Shown: positions 50,890 through 60,337, numbered from the stretch's first letter. The stretch is 64,000 nt of DNA from Kribbella aluminosa (GCF_017876295.1 NZ_JAGINT010000001.1:2728001-2792000); one strand, 5' to 3'. Program-made: numbers and translations. Notes: generated from the sequence alone by a model not told the origin.

Positions 50890-51603
50890 CTACTGCTGCA
50901 GGAGTAGACCGGCGGTGTAGGCGATCACGACGAGCTGGGCGCGGTCGTGGGCATCGAGCTTCGTCATCGTCCGGCTGACATGCGTCTTGACCGTGTGCGG
51001 CGAGATGACGAAGTGCCCGGCGATCTCCTCGTTCGACTTCCCCTCGGCCACCAGAATCAGCGTCTCGCGCTCTCGGTCAGTCAGCGCGGCCAGACCGGGC
51101 GGACCCGGCGCGGTTGTCTGTGTCGCCTGGGTTGTCGGTACAGGTGCCTGGGATGTCGCGGACGGCTTGGCCAGGAAGCGCTCGATCAACGAGCGCGTCG
51201 CCGTCGCAGACAGCAGCGACTCACCGGCGGCGATCACCCGGACGGCGTTCACCAAGGCCTCGGGCTCGGCGCCCTTGCCGAGGAACCCGCTGGCGCCGGC
51301 CCGCAGCGCTGCCACGACGTACTCGTCGGTCTCGAAGGTCGTCAGGACCAGCAAGTGAACGTCGGCGTACCGCGGATCGGCGCAGATCGCGGTCGTGGTC
51401 TCGATCCCGTCGAGTTCGGGCATCCGGATGTCCATCAGTACGACGTCGACCGGCGTACCGGGCAGCAGATTGGCCAGCAGGTCCAGCGCCTTCCGGCCGG
51501 ACGAGGCCTCGCCCACCACCTCGATGTCGTCCTCCAGTTCGAGAATTCCACGCAGGCCGACCCGGATGAGGGGCTGATCGTCGACCAGCAGAACCCGGAT
51601 CAC
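50890..51603 (-). CDS. NarL/LuxR-family response regulator
   Basis: 237 residues from GTG 51603 (GTGA overlap with the kinase stop). Receiver domain: VLLVDDQPLIRVGLRGIL, VVLMDIRMPELDGIE with the phospho-acceptor Asp, LVLTTFETDEYV and FLGKGA. A Thr/Gln/Pro-rich linker leads to a LuxR-type helix-turn-helix (LTDRERETLILVAEGKSNEE, IAGHFVISPHTVKTHVSRTM). Probable target: the adjacent exporter genes. Confidence 0.9.
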   Translation of the reverse strand: MIRVLLVDDQPLIRVGLRGILELEDDIEVVGEASSGRKALDLLANLLPGTPVDVVLMDIRMPELDGIETTTAICADPRYADVHLLVLTTFETDEYVVAALRAGASGFLGKGAEPEALVNAVRVIAAGESLLSATATRSLIERFLAKPSATSQAPVPTTQATQTTAPGPPGLAALTDRERETLILVAEGKSNEEIAGHFVISPHTVKTHVSRTMTKLDAHDRAQLVVIAYTAGLLLQQ

Positions 51604-52928
51604 GCCGTACCGCCGCAACGCTTCGCTCCCGTACCGGCCGCCGTACGGGCCCCGGGCACGGGAACGGGGGCTGAGGACGGGTGGTGCGGGATCACGGCAT
51701 CGACCCGGTAGACGCCGTCGTCCCCGAGGTCCGTCGACAGGCTTCCGCCCACCGCGTTGGCCCGTTCCCGCATGCCGATCAGTCCCTGACCGGTGCCGAC
51801 TGCTCGATCGGCCGGGCCGGACTGCCCGGGCCGGGTGCCGTCAGGAACCGTAGGGTCGAGCCTGACCGGATTGCGAACCTCGATCGTCAAGGTCGTCGCG
51901 TCATGGACGAGGCTGAGGTCGGCCTGACCCGCGCCGTGCTTCGTCGCGTTCGTCAGAGACTCCTGGATGATCCGGAAGGCCGCCAGATCGCAGGCCGCGT
52001 CCATTGCCCGCGGGCGTCCGACCCGGCGCAGCCGTACCTCGAAACCGGTCGCGGTCACGTTCGCGAGCAGGCCGTCCAGGCGGTCGAGTCCGGATGTCGG
52101 GGCGAGTTCGGGGCCGTCGGGACTGTCGGGGGTGCTGGAGCGCAACACCCGCAGTACCGTACCCAAGTCGTCGAGGACGTTGCGCGCAGCGTCCTGCACG
52201 TGCACGAGCGAGGTCTCCGTGACATCCGCGTCCCGGCCTTGCGCCTTGCGGGCGAGACCGGCGTGAAGATTGATCACCGCGATCTGGTGAGCGACGACGT
52301 CATGCAACTCGCGCGCGATCCGCACCCGTTCCTCGGCAACCCGGGCCCGGGCTTCCTGCTCACGCATCTCGTCAGCGCGCCGTGCGCGATCCGCCAGCGC
52401 CGCGACCAGCGCCCAATGACCACGCACAGCGCGCCCAGACGCGAACGCGAGCGCCGTCGCCACGACACTCATGATCACCCGAGCATCTGTCACCGGCCCG
52501 CCGGTGTCGGCCCAGGACAAACCGAACAGGACGACGGCCGTCGCGCTCCCCGCGACCAGCGCCACGCCGTGCGTCCGCAACGATGCGACGCCGAACAGCG
52601 CGACCTCGGTCGCCAGAAACATGACCGGACTCGCCTGGTCGATCCCGATCACGGCGGCGCCGCCACCCAGAGCTATCGCCAGAGCCGGAATCGGCCACCT
52701 CGCCAACGTCCCCAACGCGGCACCCACCACCACAGCGATCGCGACGACCGCGACAGCCCGGCCCCCGGACAGGGGCTCATGCCGCACCCACCCGAGCATC
52801 GCCAGCGGTACAACAGCCGCCAGAACCACCTTGCCGGCCACCGGAAAACGCGGCGGTCCCAAATCGACCCACCTGTCCGGATCGGCCGGTCCACCTGGGC
52901 GGGAGGGGAGCAAACCGCGAAAGTTCAT
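51600..52928 (-). CDS. Sensor histidine kinase (HisKA_3, DesK/LiaS-like)
   Basis: 442 residues from ATG 52928, preferred over the longer frame to 52982 because the protein then starts just before its membrane region. Five to six membrane helices in the first 150 residues, a short coiled linker (ADEMREQEARARVAEERVRI), the phosphorylation box ARELHDVVAHQIAVINLHAG and an HATPase domain (FRIIQESLTNATKHGAGQAD, GTGQGLIGMRERANAVGGSL). No extracellular sensor domain, so it probably senses the membrane or the exporter. First gene of the kinase-regulator pair. Confidence 0.9.
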   Translation of the reverse strand: MNFRGLLPSRPGGPADPDRWVDLGPPRFPVAGKVVLAAVVPLAMLGWVRHEPLSGGRAVAVVAIAVVVGAALGTLARWPIPALAIALGGGAAVIGIDQASPVMFLATEVALFGVASLRTHGVALVAGSATAVVLFGLSWADTGGPVTDARVIMSVVATALAFASGRAVRGHWALVAALADRARRADEMREQEARARVAEERVRIARELHDVVAHQIAVINLHAGLARKAQGRDADVTETSLVHVQDAARNVLDDLGTVLRVLRSSTPDSPDGPELAPTSGLDRLDGLLANVTATGFEVRLRRVGRPRAMDAACDLAAFRIIQESLTNATKHGAGQADLSLVHDATTLTIEVRNPVRLDPTVPDGTRPGQSGPADRAVGTGQGLIGMRERANAVGGSLSTDLGDDGVYRVDAVIPHHPSSAPVPVPGARTAAGTGAKRCGGTA

Positions 52929-53009
52929 GATCCCGTCCTTGGCGATGATGCTCGACAGTCTGTCACAAGCGCCTGGTATCAAGTCTGACCCGCATGCACC
53001 GGTCGATCG

Positions 53010-53250
53010 TCACCTACCTGGAGTACTTCCCGTACTCCCGTCGGTGTACGGCGCCGGCGTAAGTCGGGTGGTCTCGCCATTGGGGAACCTGACTTCGGCG
53101 GTTGAGCCGAGCCGTACGTCGACGGTGAGGTGGAGCGTGTCGGCATCTCACAGGCGACATCGGCGTGGCGTCCGTCCGGTCCCTTGGGTGTGGGCTCGCA
53201 CCATTCGCACCAGTGGTAGGTGCCATCCCAGATGAATTGCTCGCGCGGAA
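53010..53250 (-). pseudogene. GH78 alpha-L-rhamnosidase remnant
   Basis: On the minus strand, QFIWDGTYHWCEWCEPTPKG (around 53240-53160) matches the active-site stretch RFIWDGTYHWGEWCEP of the intact rhamnosidase at 57728-60337. It is followed, in a different frame, by ADTLHLTVDVRLGSTAEVRF then PNGETTRLTPAP, which matches the C-terminal beta domain of the same protein (DTFQLTVDVPP, FPDGQRATLTPG). About 260 residues between them are deleted. It ends in TGA at 53010-53012. A decayed paralogue next to the live locus. Confidence 0.75.
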
Positions 53251-53334
53251 GCGGTTCGGTTGAGCGCGCGATCCGGGGCCCCGGCGCTCGGTACTGCGTC
53301 AGCCGGGGCGATCGGATCCGGTCATCCTGTGGTG

Positions 53335-53363
53335 TTGACAGCGATTGTTACCGGTAACAAGAT
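53335..53363 (+). promoter_or_regulatory. Promoter of the rhamnosidase/galactosidase operon
   Basis: TTGACA (53335-53340) and CAAGAT (53358-53363) are spaced 17 bases apart. The -35 box is perfect and the -10 box weak, suiting a regulated promoter. One operator lies in the spacer and one starts at the end of the -10 box. Confidence 0.6.
53346..53359. promoter_or_regulatory. LacI-type operator, copy 1 (TGTTACCGGTAACA)
   Basis: Perfect 14-bp palindrome with central CG, in the promoter spacer. Its twin follows 17 bases later (same face of the helix is not exact, about 1.6 turns). The LacI protein encoded in the same operon (56573-57652) is the likely binder. Confidence 0.75.
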
Positions 53364-53376
53364 GTTACCGGTAACA
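53363..53376. promoter_or_regulatory. LacI-type operator, copy 2 (TGTTACCGGTAACA)
   Basis: Second identical palindrome, starting at the last base of the -10 box and so covering the transcription start. I saw no other copy of this sequence in the window. Confidence 0.75.
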
Positions 53377-53496
53377 GCATCGCTGCCGGGACCGCTTCGG
53401 GTCCGTGGAGGCAGTGTCGCGCAGGATGTTTCCGGCGATTTGGGGGATCGCGGTCGGATTCTCCGTCTATGCCGTTCGGCGAGGAAGGGAAAGCCA
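53377..53496. other. 5' leader of the rhamnosidase/galactosidase operon
   Basis: 120 bases between the second operator and the binding-protein ATG. No open frame or fold that I can support. The ribosome binding site is GAGGAAGGGA, about 10 bases before the start. Confidence 0.5.
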
Positions 53497-54822
53497 ATGC
53501 CCAAACCAGGGGTAGGAAATCGACTGACGCGTCGGCGATTGCTCGGGTTGACCGCGGTGTCGGCCGGCGCTGTGTTCTCCGGTCCGGTTCTGGCCGGCTG
53601 CGGCAAGGATTCGGCGAAAAGTGCCGGGTCAACATCGCTGACGTTCATGAACCAGTCCCGCGGACAGGCCAAGGCGCTGGACAAGCTGGTCGAGACCTAC
53701 CACAAACAGACCGGCGTACGGGTGACCGTCGACAGCCCGGGGCCGACGAACTTCCCGGCGAAACTGCAGGCGAAGTCGCAGTCGGGCGACATGCCGGACG
53801 TCTACTCGACGCTCACGCTGCCCGAGATGATCCCGTACTACAAGGCCGGCTGGGCGATGAATCTGCAGCCGAAACTGACCGGCGACTGGAAGGACAACTT
53901 CTCGCCGATCGCTCTGGACCTGACCACGCTGAAGGCCGGCACGGTCAACGGCCTGGACGCCGGCATCTACTCGGCGCACTGGGAGATCCAGACCATGGGC
54001 CTGATGCTGAACACGAAGACGTTCGAGTCGGCCGGCATCGACCCGAAGGCTCCGCCGGCCACGACCGCCGCGTGGATCGAGCAACTGAAGAAGGTCTCCG
54101 GAAAGACCGGCAACGGCGCGTTCCTGATGGCCGCGTCGCTGGCGGACCGGTTCCTGCTGAGCCATGCGTCGAACTGGCTGACCGACGCCGAGATCGACGC
54201 CACGCTGGCCGGCAAGGCGAGTTGGAAGGCGGACGGCTGGCGCAAGGGCCTGCAGTTGCTGGCGGACCTGAGGGACGCCGGCGTCATCGTGAACAAGGCG
54301 CTGCCGGGCGGCGACGGCGACAACCCGACGGTGGAGAAGGGCTTCTTCAACGTCCAGGACACGCCGGCGATCTTCGACGCCTCGGTCGCGATCGGGGTCG
54401 CGCGGGCGACCGCGCCGGACTTCACGGACTACGTCTCGATGGGTATTCCGAAGGCGGCCGACGGGATGCGGAAGCCGCGGGTGTACGGCGGTGTCGGCAA
54501 GGGCGCGTGCATCAATCCGAAGGGGAAGAACGTCGACGCCGCGGTGAAGTTCGTGCAGTGGCTGACCGAGCCGGAGCAGGCGAAGGTGTTCGTCGACATG
54601 GTCGGGCTGATCCCGGCGAACCCGAAGGTCACCGCTGCCGACCTGCCTTCGCAGGTCGCCGGCTTTGCGTCCCTGGTGAACGCGATCGAGATCACTCCGT
54701 CACCGCTGAACACCGACGCCCGGACCGCGTTGGTCAGCGGGGTGCAGAGCCTTGTCCTGAAGGAGAAGACCGTCGACCAGGTGCTCGACGACCTGGAGAC
54801 GGCGCAGAAGAGGACCAAGTGA
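53497..54822 (+). CDS. Sugar-binding lipoprotein (rhamnosidase/galactosidase operon)
   Basis: 441 residues from ATG 53497. The N-terminus has three arginines (LTRRRLLGL) and a lipobox PVLAGC, Cys35, so export may be by Tat. The mature part is a family 1 solute-binding protein: SLTFMNQSRGQAKALDKLVE, VYSTLTLPEMIPYYKAGWAM, KGFFNVQDTPAIFDASVAIG. First gene of a six-gene operon: binding protein, two permeases, LacI, GH78, GH35/42-like. Likely ligand: a rhamnose- and galactose-containing oligosaccharide. Confidence 0.87.
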   Translation: MPKPGVGNRLTRRRLLGLTAVSAGAVFSGPVLAGCGKDSAKSAGSTSLTFMNQSRGQAKALDKLVETYHKQTGVRVTVDSPGPTNFPAKLQAKSQSGDMPDVYSTLTLPEMIPYYKAGWAMNLQPKLTGDWKDNFSPIALDLTTLKAGTVNGLDAGIYSAHWEIQTMGLMLNTKTFESAGIDPKAPPATTAAWIEQLKKVSGKTGNGAFLMAASLADRFLLSHASNWLTDAEIDATLAGKASWKADGWRKGLQLLADLRDAGVIVNKALPGGDGDNPTVEKGFFNVQDTPAIFDASVAIGVARATAPDFTDYVSMGIPKAADGMRKPRVYGGVGKGACINPKGKNVDAAVKFVQWLTEPEQAKVFVDMVGLIPANPKVTAADLPSQVAGFASLVNAIEITPSPLNTDARTALVSGVQSLVLKEKTVDQVLDDLETAQKRTK

Positions 54823-55748
54823 CGACCCATCCGCTCGAAGGGGTCGCCGCGTCGCGGCCCCGCGTCCGGCGCAGCCCGATAGCCAGGCGCCGGGAACTGA
54901 TGGCGTGGTGCTTCCTGCTCCCGGCGATCGCCCTGCTGGCGGTCTTCACGCTGGTGCCGTTCGTGCAGGCGATCGTGCTGAGTTTCCAGCAGTGGGACGG
55001 CGTCAGCACGTCGACGCCGTTCGTGGGGTTGTCCAACTACCGGTTCGTCCTGCACGACACGGTGTTCTGGTCGTCGCTTCGCAACGTGCTGATCTTCGGC
55101 GTCGTCGGCTTCGTCCTCGGCAACGCGATCTCGCTGGGGATGGCGGTCGCGGTCAACCGGGTGCGTCGTGGCAAGGCGTTCTTCCGTACGGCGTTCTACC
55201 TGCCAGGCGTGTTCTCGGTCGTGGTCATCGGCATGATGTTCTCGTGGCTGCTCGCTCCGAACGCGGGGATCCTGAATCGCCTGCTCGGCGCCGTCGGAGC
55301 GTCCGGGCTGCAACACAACTGGCTCGAGGATCCTGGTACCGCACTGCCGACGGTCGCGGCGGTCTTTCTCTGGTACCACTGGGGTTTCGGGTTCATCCTG
55401 TACCTCGCCGGGCTCCAGGACGTGCCGGTGGAACTGTACGAGGCGGCCAGCCTGGACGGTGCGCGCGGGTGGGCGAAGTTCCGGTACGTGACGTGGCCCG
55501 AACTGCTGCCGGTGACGGCGATCGTGTCGCTGCTGACCCTGCTCGGTGCGTTGCAGGTGTTCGGCACCGTGCAGGTGCTGACCAACGGCGGACCCGGCAA
55601 CCACACGATGGTGCCGACCCTGCGGATCTATCAGGAAGCGTTCACGAACCAGCGTTTCGGATCGGCGGCGGCGATGTCGGTCATCTTCGGTGGTGCGCTG
55701 GTCCTGCTGGCGATGCTGCAACTGTGGTTGTCCCGGAGGCGGAAATGA
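54819..55748 (+). CDS. Sugar ABC transporter permease, MalF type
   Basis: 309 residues from GTG 54819, which overlaps the stop of the binding-protein gene (GTGA). Arg-rich N-terminus, six helices, EAA loop YEAASLDGARGWAKFRYVTW and VQVLTNGGPGNHTMVP. Its TGA overlaps the next ATG. Confidence 0.87.
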   Translation: MTTHPLEGVAASRPRVRRSPIARRRELMAWCFLLPAIALLAVFTLVPFVQAIVLSFQQWDGVSTSTPFVGLSNYRFVLHDTVFWSSLRNVLIFGVVGFVLGNAISLGMAVAVNRVRRGKAFFRTAFYLPGVFSVVVIGMMFSWLLAPNAGILNRLLGAVGASGLQHNWLEDPGTALPTVAAVFLWYHWGFGFILYLAGLQDVPVELYEAASLDGARGWAKFRYVTWPELLPVTAIVSLLTLLGALQVFGTVQVLTNGGPGNHTMVPTLRIYQEAFTNQRFGSAAAMSVIFGGALVLLAMLQLWLSRRRK

Positions 55749-56566
55749 AGCGTCTGGCCGGTCGGGGCGGGCTATACGGGTTGCTGGTGGTGGCCGCGGT
55801 CGGGGCGCTGTTCCCGATGGTCTGGTTGCTGATCGGGTCGTTGCAGACGAGCAGCGAGCTGTATCGGGGCAAGGACCTGTTGCCGGCGAAGCCGCAGTGG
55901 TCGAACTACGTGACGGCGTGGACCGACGGAGACCTCGGCACCTACCTGCCGAACAGCGCGATCTACACGGTGTCAGCGGTCGCCGGCATCCTGCTCGTGT
56001 CCAGCATGGCCGGCTACGTCCTGGCGCGGATCGAGTTCCGGGGCAAGTCGGCGGTCACGTTCGGGCTGCTGGCGGTGATGATCATCCCCGCACCAGCCGC
56101 GTTCATCGCGCAGTACAAACTGATGGTCACACTCGGGCTGACGAACAGCCGGATCGGGTACGTGCTGATTCTGATTTCCGCCGGGATCCCGATCTCGACG
56201 TTGATCATGCGCGGATTCTTCGCGAACCTCCCGAAGGACCTGGAGGAAGCGGCCGCGATCGACGGCAGCTCGGCGCTGAACACGTTCGCCCGGGTGATTC
56301 TTCCGCTGGCGCGACCAGGCCTGATCGCCGTCGCGGTCATCCAGGGGCTTTCGGTGTGGAACGAATACCTGCTGGCATTGGTGCTGTTCGACGACGACAC
56401 GCTGATGCCGGTGCAGCGAGGATTGATGAACTTCGTTTCCGCGGAGACTCCGGTGCAGAACATTCTGCTGGCCGCGACCGCGATCTCGGTATTGCCGGTG
56501 GTGGTGTTCTACGTGTTCGCACAACGGCAAGTCGTCCAGGGCATCAGTAGCGGTGCGGTCAAGTAG
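55745..56566 (+). CDS. Sugar ABC transporter permease, MalG type
   Basis: 273 residues, six helices, EAA loop LEEAAAIDGSSALNTFARVI, and SVWNEYLLALVLF near the last helices. Start ATG 55745 overlaps the previous stop (ATGA). Completes the third subunit of this importer; no ATPase gene follows. Confidence 0.87.
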   Translation: MKRLAGRGGLYGLLVVAAVGALFPMVWLLIGSLQTSSELYRGKDLLPAKPQWSNYVTAWTDGDLGTYLPNSAIYTVSAVAGILLVSSMAGYVLARIEFRGKSAVTFGLLAVMIIPAPAAFIAQYKLMVTLGLTNSRIGYVLILISAGIPISTLIMRGFFANLPKDLEEAAAIDGSSALNTFARVILPLARPGLIAVAVIQGLSVWNEYLLALVLFDDDTLMPVQRGLMNFVSAETPVQNILLAATAISVLPVVVFYVFAQRQVVQGISSGAVK

Positions 56567-56572
56567 GCTGCC

Positions 56573-57652
56573 GTGGTCCGGAGAGAAGGCGGGGAAGACT
56601 TGACCGAGAAACGGGTGCCCGTTGTCCGGGCGACGCTCACCGATGTCGCCAAGGCGGCGGGAGTGTCCCGCCAGACTGCGTCCCGGGTCGCCCGCGGGGG
56701 CGCGAACGTGAACGCACGGACCGCGGCCCGGGTACGGCGTGCGATCAAGTCGCTCGGGTACCGGCCGGACCCGATCGCGCGGGCGTTGTCGGTCGGGCGC
56801 GGGCTCAGCGTCGGGCTGCTCACGCATCAGTTGACCGACCGGCAGATGGGCCTGGGCGCGATCTCGATCATGATCGGCGTCGAGCAGGCGGCTGCCGAGC
56901 TCGGTCTCGGCGTCAGCGTGGCGACGTTCGCGACCTTCGACCGGGCCACTGTGCAGGGCGGGATCGACCGGCTCGCCCGGGCCGGCTGCGACGGCGTGAT
57001 CTTCATGGCCCCGTGGGTCTCCGCTGCGAAGACGTTGCGCGCGCTCGACACCTCGCTGCCGATGGTGTCCACCAGTGAGGTTCCCGAGTACGACGGTCCT
57101 GCGGTTCATGCCGACGCGAGGCGGGCGGCAGGTGATGTCGTGGATCATCTGTTGTCTCTCGGGCACGCGACGGTTCACCATGTCGCCGGTCCGCTCAACT
57201 GGATCTCCAGCCAGCTTCGCCTCGCCGGCTGGGAGAGCGCGTTGCGCCGCGCCGGAGCAGAGGTGCCCCAGTCGTTGGCCGGCGACTGGACCGCCGGATC
57301 CGGGTACGAGGCTGGTCGGCAGCTCGCCCTGGACCCCTCGGTGACAGCGATCTTCGCCGCCAACGATGAGATGGCTTTGGGAGTCGTACACGCGCTGACC
57401 GAATCCGGGCGGCGGGTTCCGGAAGACGTCAGCGTCGTCGGCTTCGACGATGCTCCGGGATCGGACCACTTCCGCCCGCCGCTGACAACCGTGAGGGTGG
57501 ACGACGCCGAGTACGGACGACAGGCCGTCGCGCAGCTCATGCTGCAAGTCAACGGCGAAACCGCAGCGCCGGCGACCATCCTGCCGCACCAGTTGATCAT
57601 CCGTGCCAGCGCAGCGCGTAGTCCGCGTCGAGCGCATCGGCTCCCGCGCTGA
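56573..57652 (+). CDS. LacI family regulator inside its target operon
   Basis: 359 residues from GTG 56573; TTG 56600, preceded by GGGGAAGA, may be the true start and would shorten it by nine residues. Helix-turn-helix TLTDVAKAAGVSRQTASRVA, hinge RPDPIARALSVG, and a sensor domain ending VSVVGFDDAPGSDHFRPPLT TV. It sits between permease and hydrolase genes, so derepression would raise its own level. Presumed to bind the two TGTTACCGGTAACA sites upstream of the operon. Confidence 0.83.
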   Translation: MVRREGGEDLTEKRVPVVRATLTDVAKAAGVSRQTASRVARGGANVNARTAARVRRAIKSLGYRPDPIARALSVGRGLSVGLLTHQLTDRQMGLGAISIMIGVEQAAAELGLGVSVATFATFDRATVQGGIDRLARAGCDGVIFMAPWVSAAKTLRALDTSLPMVSTSEVPEYDGPAVHADARRAAGDVVDHLLSLGHATVHHVAGPLNWISSQLRLAGWESALRRAGAEVPQSLAGDWTAGSGYEAGRQLALDPSVTAIFAANDEMALGVVHALTESGRRVPEDVSVVGFDDAPGSDHFRPPLTTVRVDDAEYGRQAVAQLMLQVNGETAAPATILPHQLIIRASAARSPRRAHRLPR

Positions 57653-57727
57653 CGTCCACATCACCAGCCGCACGCGGCTCGGCCGGCGCCGGGTCGAGTC
57701 ATGCCTGTCCAACAGAGTGAGGAATTC

Positions 57728-60337
57728 ATGTGTCGAGCTCCGGACCGACTGCGGATCGACAGCGGCGGCGACCAGTTCATCGTGTCGGGCGCGTCGCCGA
57801 GACTCTCCTGGCGACTTCCGCGGACGGCCACCGGTCAGCCGGGGTACGAACTGGAAGCGACCGTTGACGGCACGGTGCTCGATCGGGTAACTCGAACGTC
57901 GGGCAGCCATCTGTTCGTCCCTTGGCCGTGGGCGCCGCTCCGGAGCTGTGAGCGAGTCACGTGGCGCGTCCGGGTGCGAGGCGACCGGGGCTTCTCGGAC
58001 TGGTCTGAGCCGAACTGTTTCGAGGTCGGGCTGCTCGACGAGGACTGGACCGCCCGATGGATCTCGCCGGTCGAGGGTGCCGACGAGGGCTACGGGATGC
58101 GGCCCGCCTACTCTCTTTCGGCCAGGTTCGAGCTGCCCACGGGTGTGAGGTCTGCTCGTCTCTATGCCACCGCACTCGGCGTCTACGAGGTGTTCGTCAA
58201 CGGCCGGCGCGCTGGTTCGGCGGAGCTGACGCCCGGCTCGACGTCGTACGACCGTACGCTCTACGCGCAGGCGATGGACGTCACGGACTCGCTTCGGCAG
58301 GGTAGCAACCGGCTCGAGGTTCTGCTGTCGGACGGGTGGTACCGCGGCAAGACCGGCGGCTTCCGGCTGCCGTCCGGCTGGGGTACGACGACCGCCGCCA
58401 GGCTGGAGCTCCACCTCTGGTACGACGACAGCACGCGCTCGGTGATCCGCAGCGGCGCGGACTGGACCAGCTCCCGGTCGATGATCACCCGCGCCGACCT
58501 GATGGACGGCCAAGTGCTCGACCTCGGGCAACATGCCGAGGACGCTGTCCCGGTGCTGGTCGACCAGGTGGTTGCTCCCGGCATCGACTGGTCGCCCGCG
58601 CCGCCGGTCCGCCGGATCGAGTCCCGTCCGCCCGTGTCGCTGCGGGAGGTGGCGACCGGGAGCTGGATCGCGGATTTCGGTCAGAACGCCTCCGGCTGGA
58701 TCTCGCTCGCCGACCTCGGCCCGGCCGGAACTCGCACGATCATCGACTACGGCGAGTTCGCCGGCACCGACGGTGACCTGACCACGGCGCATCTCGATAT
58801 GTTCCTGACCGGCAGCCCGCCGATCGTGTTCGTGCAACGCGACGAGGTGGTGTCCGATGGCGACGGCGCCGTGTTCGAGCCGCGCCATACCGTGCACGGG
58901 TTCCAGTACGCGCGGCTGCGACGCGAGGGTGCCGGCATCGATCCCGCGAGCGTGACCATGCAGGTGGTGCACTCCGACCTCGAACCGACTGCGACGTTCG
59001 AGTGCGGCAACGCGGACCTCAACCGGCTGCACGACGCGGCCGTGTGGAGCTTCCGGGGCAACGCGGTCGACGTACCGACGGACTGTCCAACGCGGGAACG
59101 GCTCGGGTGGACCGGCGACTACCAGGTGTTCGCGACCACCGCGGCGCGGTTGTACGACGTGCACGGGTTCAGCCGGAAGTGGCTGCGATCCGTGCGTGAC
59201 GACCAGTTGCCGGACGGCCGGATCGCCAACTTCTCCCCAGATGGACGGCGTACCAAGTTGATGGACCCTGGGGAGCGGCTGGCGAGGACGACCGGGTCGG
59301 CCGGTTGGGGGGACGCGATCGTCGCCGTCCCGCTGGTGCTGTACGAGACGTACGGCGACCGGGAGGTCCTGGCGGAGAACTGGGACGCGATGGTGCGCTG
59401 GGTGGACTGGGCCCTCGAAGCGGCCCGCACCCACCACGACCCGTCCCGGACGGGTCTTCGCCCGCATGAGCGGTTCATCTGGGACGGCACCTACCACTGG
59501 GGCGAATGGTGTGAGCCGGGCGGTGCGCGGGAGTCGGACAAGGGCGAGGTCGGTACGGCGTACCTCTATCGCTCGTGTGCCACGCTCGCACGGATCGCGG
59601 AGGTTCTGGGGCGGTCCGCTGAGGCTGCCCGCTACGGCGAGGTCGCGAAGCAGGTACAAGCGGCCTGGCGCACCGAGTTCCTCGACGAGTCCGGGTGGAT
59701 GAGGAGCGACACGCAGGCGGGGTACGTGCGGGCGCTGGCGTTCGGGCTGGTGCCGGACGAGCTGCGGGCGGGCGCGGTACGACGACTCGTCGAGCTGCTC
59801 CGGGCCGCGGGCAACCATCTCGGCACCGGCTTCCTGTCCACCGGTGAGCTGCTCCCGGTGCTGGCGGACCACGGGTACGCCGACGTGGCGTACCGGCTGT
59901 TGTTCCAGCGCACGCCGCCGTCCTGGCTCGCGATGCTCGACCGCGGCGCGACCACGATCTGGGAGGAGTGGGAGGGTATCGACGACGACGGGAATCCACA
60001 CGCTTCGCTCAACCACTACAGCAAGGGCGCCGTCGTGCACTTCCTGCACACCCATGTCGTCGGTCTGCGGCAGGCCGAGGGGTCGGTCGGCTGGGAGTCG
60101 TTCGTGGTCGCGCCGGTGCCGCATCCGGACATCCCGTGGGCGCGGGGCAGCTTCGAGAGTCCGCAAGGCACCATCGAGGTTGAGTGGCAGGACGACGGAG
60201 ACACCTTCCAGCTCACGGTCGACGTACCACCCTGCTCTGTCGCGGTAGTGGTCTTTCCGGACGGGCAAAGGGCAACTCTTACGCCGGGCCACTTCAGCAC
60301 GAACCGCCCGGCTCCAACTGGAAAGGTTTTCCGTTGA
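57728..60337 (+). CDS. GH78 alpha-L-rhamnosidase, second
   Basis: 869 residues from ATG 57728, chosen for the GTGAGG 8 bases upstream; ATG 57701 is possible. No signal peptide. Order: N-terminal fibronectin-like domain (about 10-110), rhamnosidase N domain with FVNGRRAGSAELTPGSTSYD, the concanavalin-like domain (SWIADFGQNASGWISLADLG), the (alpha/alpha)6 barrel with DVPTDCPTRERLGWTGDYQV (acid region), RFIWDGTYHWGEWCEP and TTIWEEWEGID, and a C-terminal beta domain. Standard bacterial GH78 layout and length. Probably cleaves imported rhamnosides in the cytoplasm. It overlaps the next gene by the TTGA at its end. Confidence 0.88.
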   Translation: MCRAPDRLRIDSGGDQFIVSGASPRLSWRLPRTATGQPGYELEATVDGTVLDRVTRTSGSHLFVPWPWAPLRSCERVTWRVRVRGDRGFSDWSEPNCFEVGLLDEDWTARWISPVEGADEGYGMRPAYSLSARFELPTGVRSARLYATALGVYEVFVNGRRAGSAELTPGSTSYDRTLYAQAMDVTDSLRQGSNRLEVLLSDGWYRGKTGGFRLPSGWGTTTAARLELHLWYDDSTRSVIRSGADWTSSRSMITRADLMDGQVLDLGQHAEDAVPVLVDQVVAPGIDWSPAPPVRRIESRPPVSLREVATGSWIADFGQNASGWISLADLGPAGTRTIIDYGEFAGTDGDLTTAHLDMFLTGSPPIVFVQRDEVVSDGDGAVFEPRHTVHGFQYARLRREGAGIDPASVTMQVVHSDLEPTATFECGNADLNRLHDAAVWSFRGNAVDVPTDCPTRERLGWTGDYQVFATTAARLYDVHGFSRKWLRSVRDDQLPDGRIANFSPDGRRTKLMDPGERLARTTGSAGWGDAIVAVPLVLYETYGDREVLAENWDAMVRWVDWALEAARTHHDPSRTGLRPHERFIWDGTYHWGEWCEPGGARESDKGEVGTAYLYRSCATLARIAEVLGRSAEAARYGEVAKQVQAAWRTEFLDESGWMRSDTQAGYVRALAFGLVPDELRAGAVRRLVELLRAAGNHLGTGFLSTGELLPVLADHGYADVAYRLLFQRTPPSWLAMLDRGATTIWEEWEGIDDDGNPHASLNHYSKGAVVHFLHTHVVGLRQAEGSVGWESFVVAPVPHPDIPWARGSFESPQGTIEVEWQDDGDTFQLTVDVPPCSVAVVVFPDGQRATLTPGHFSTNRPAPTGKVFR

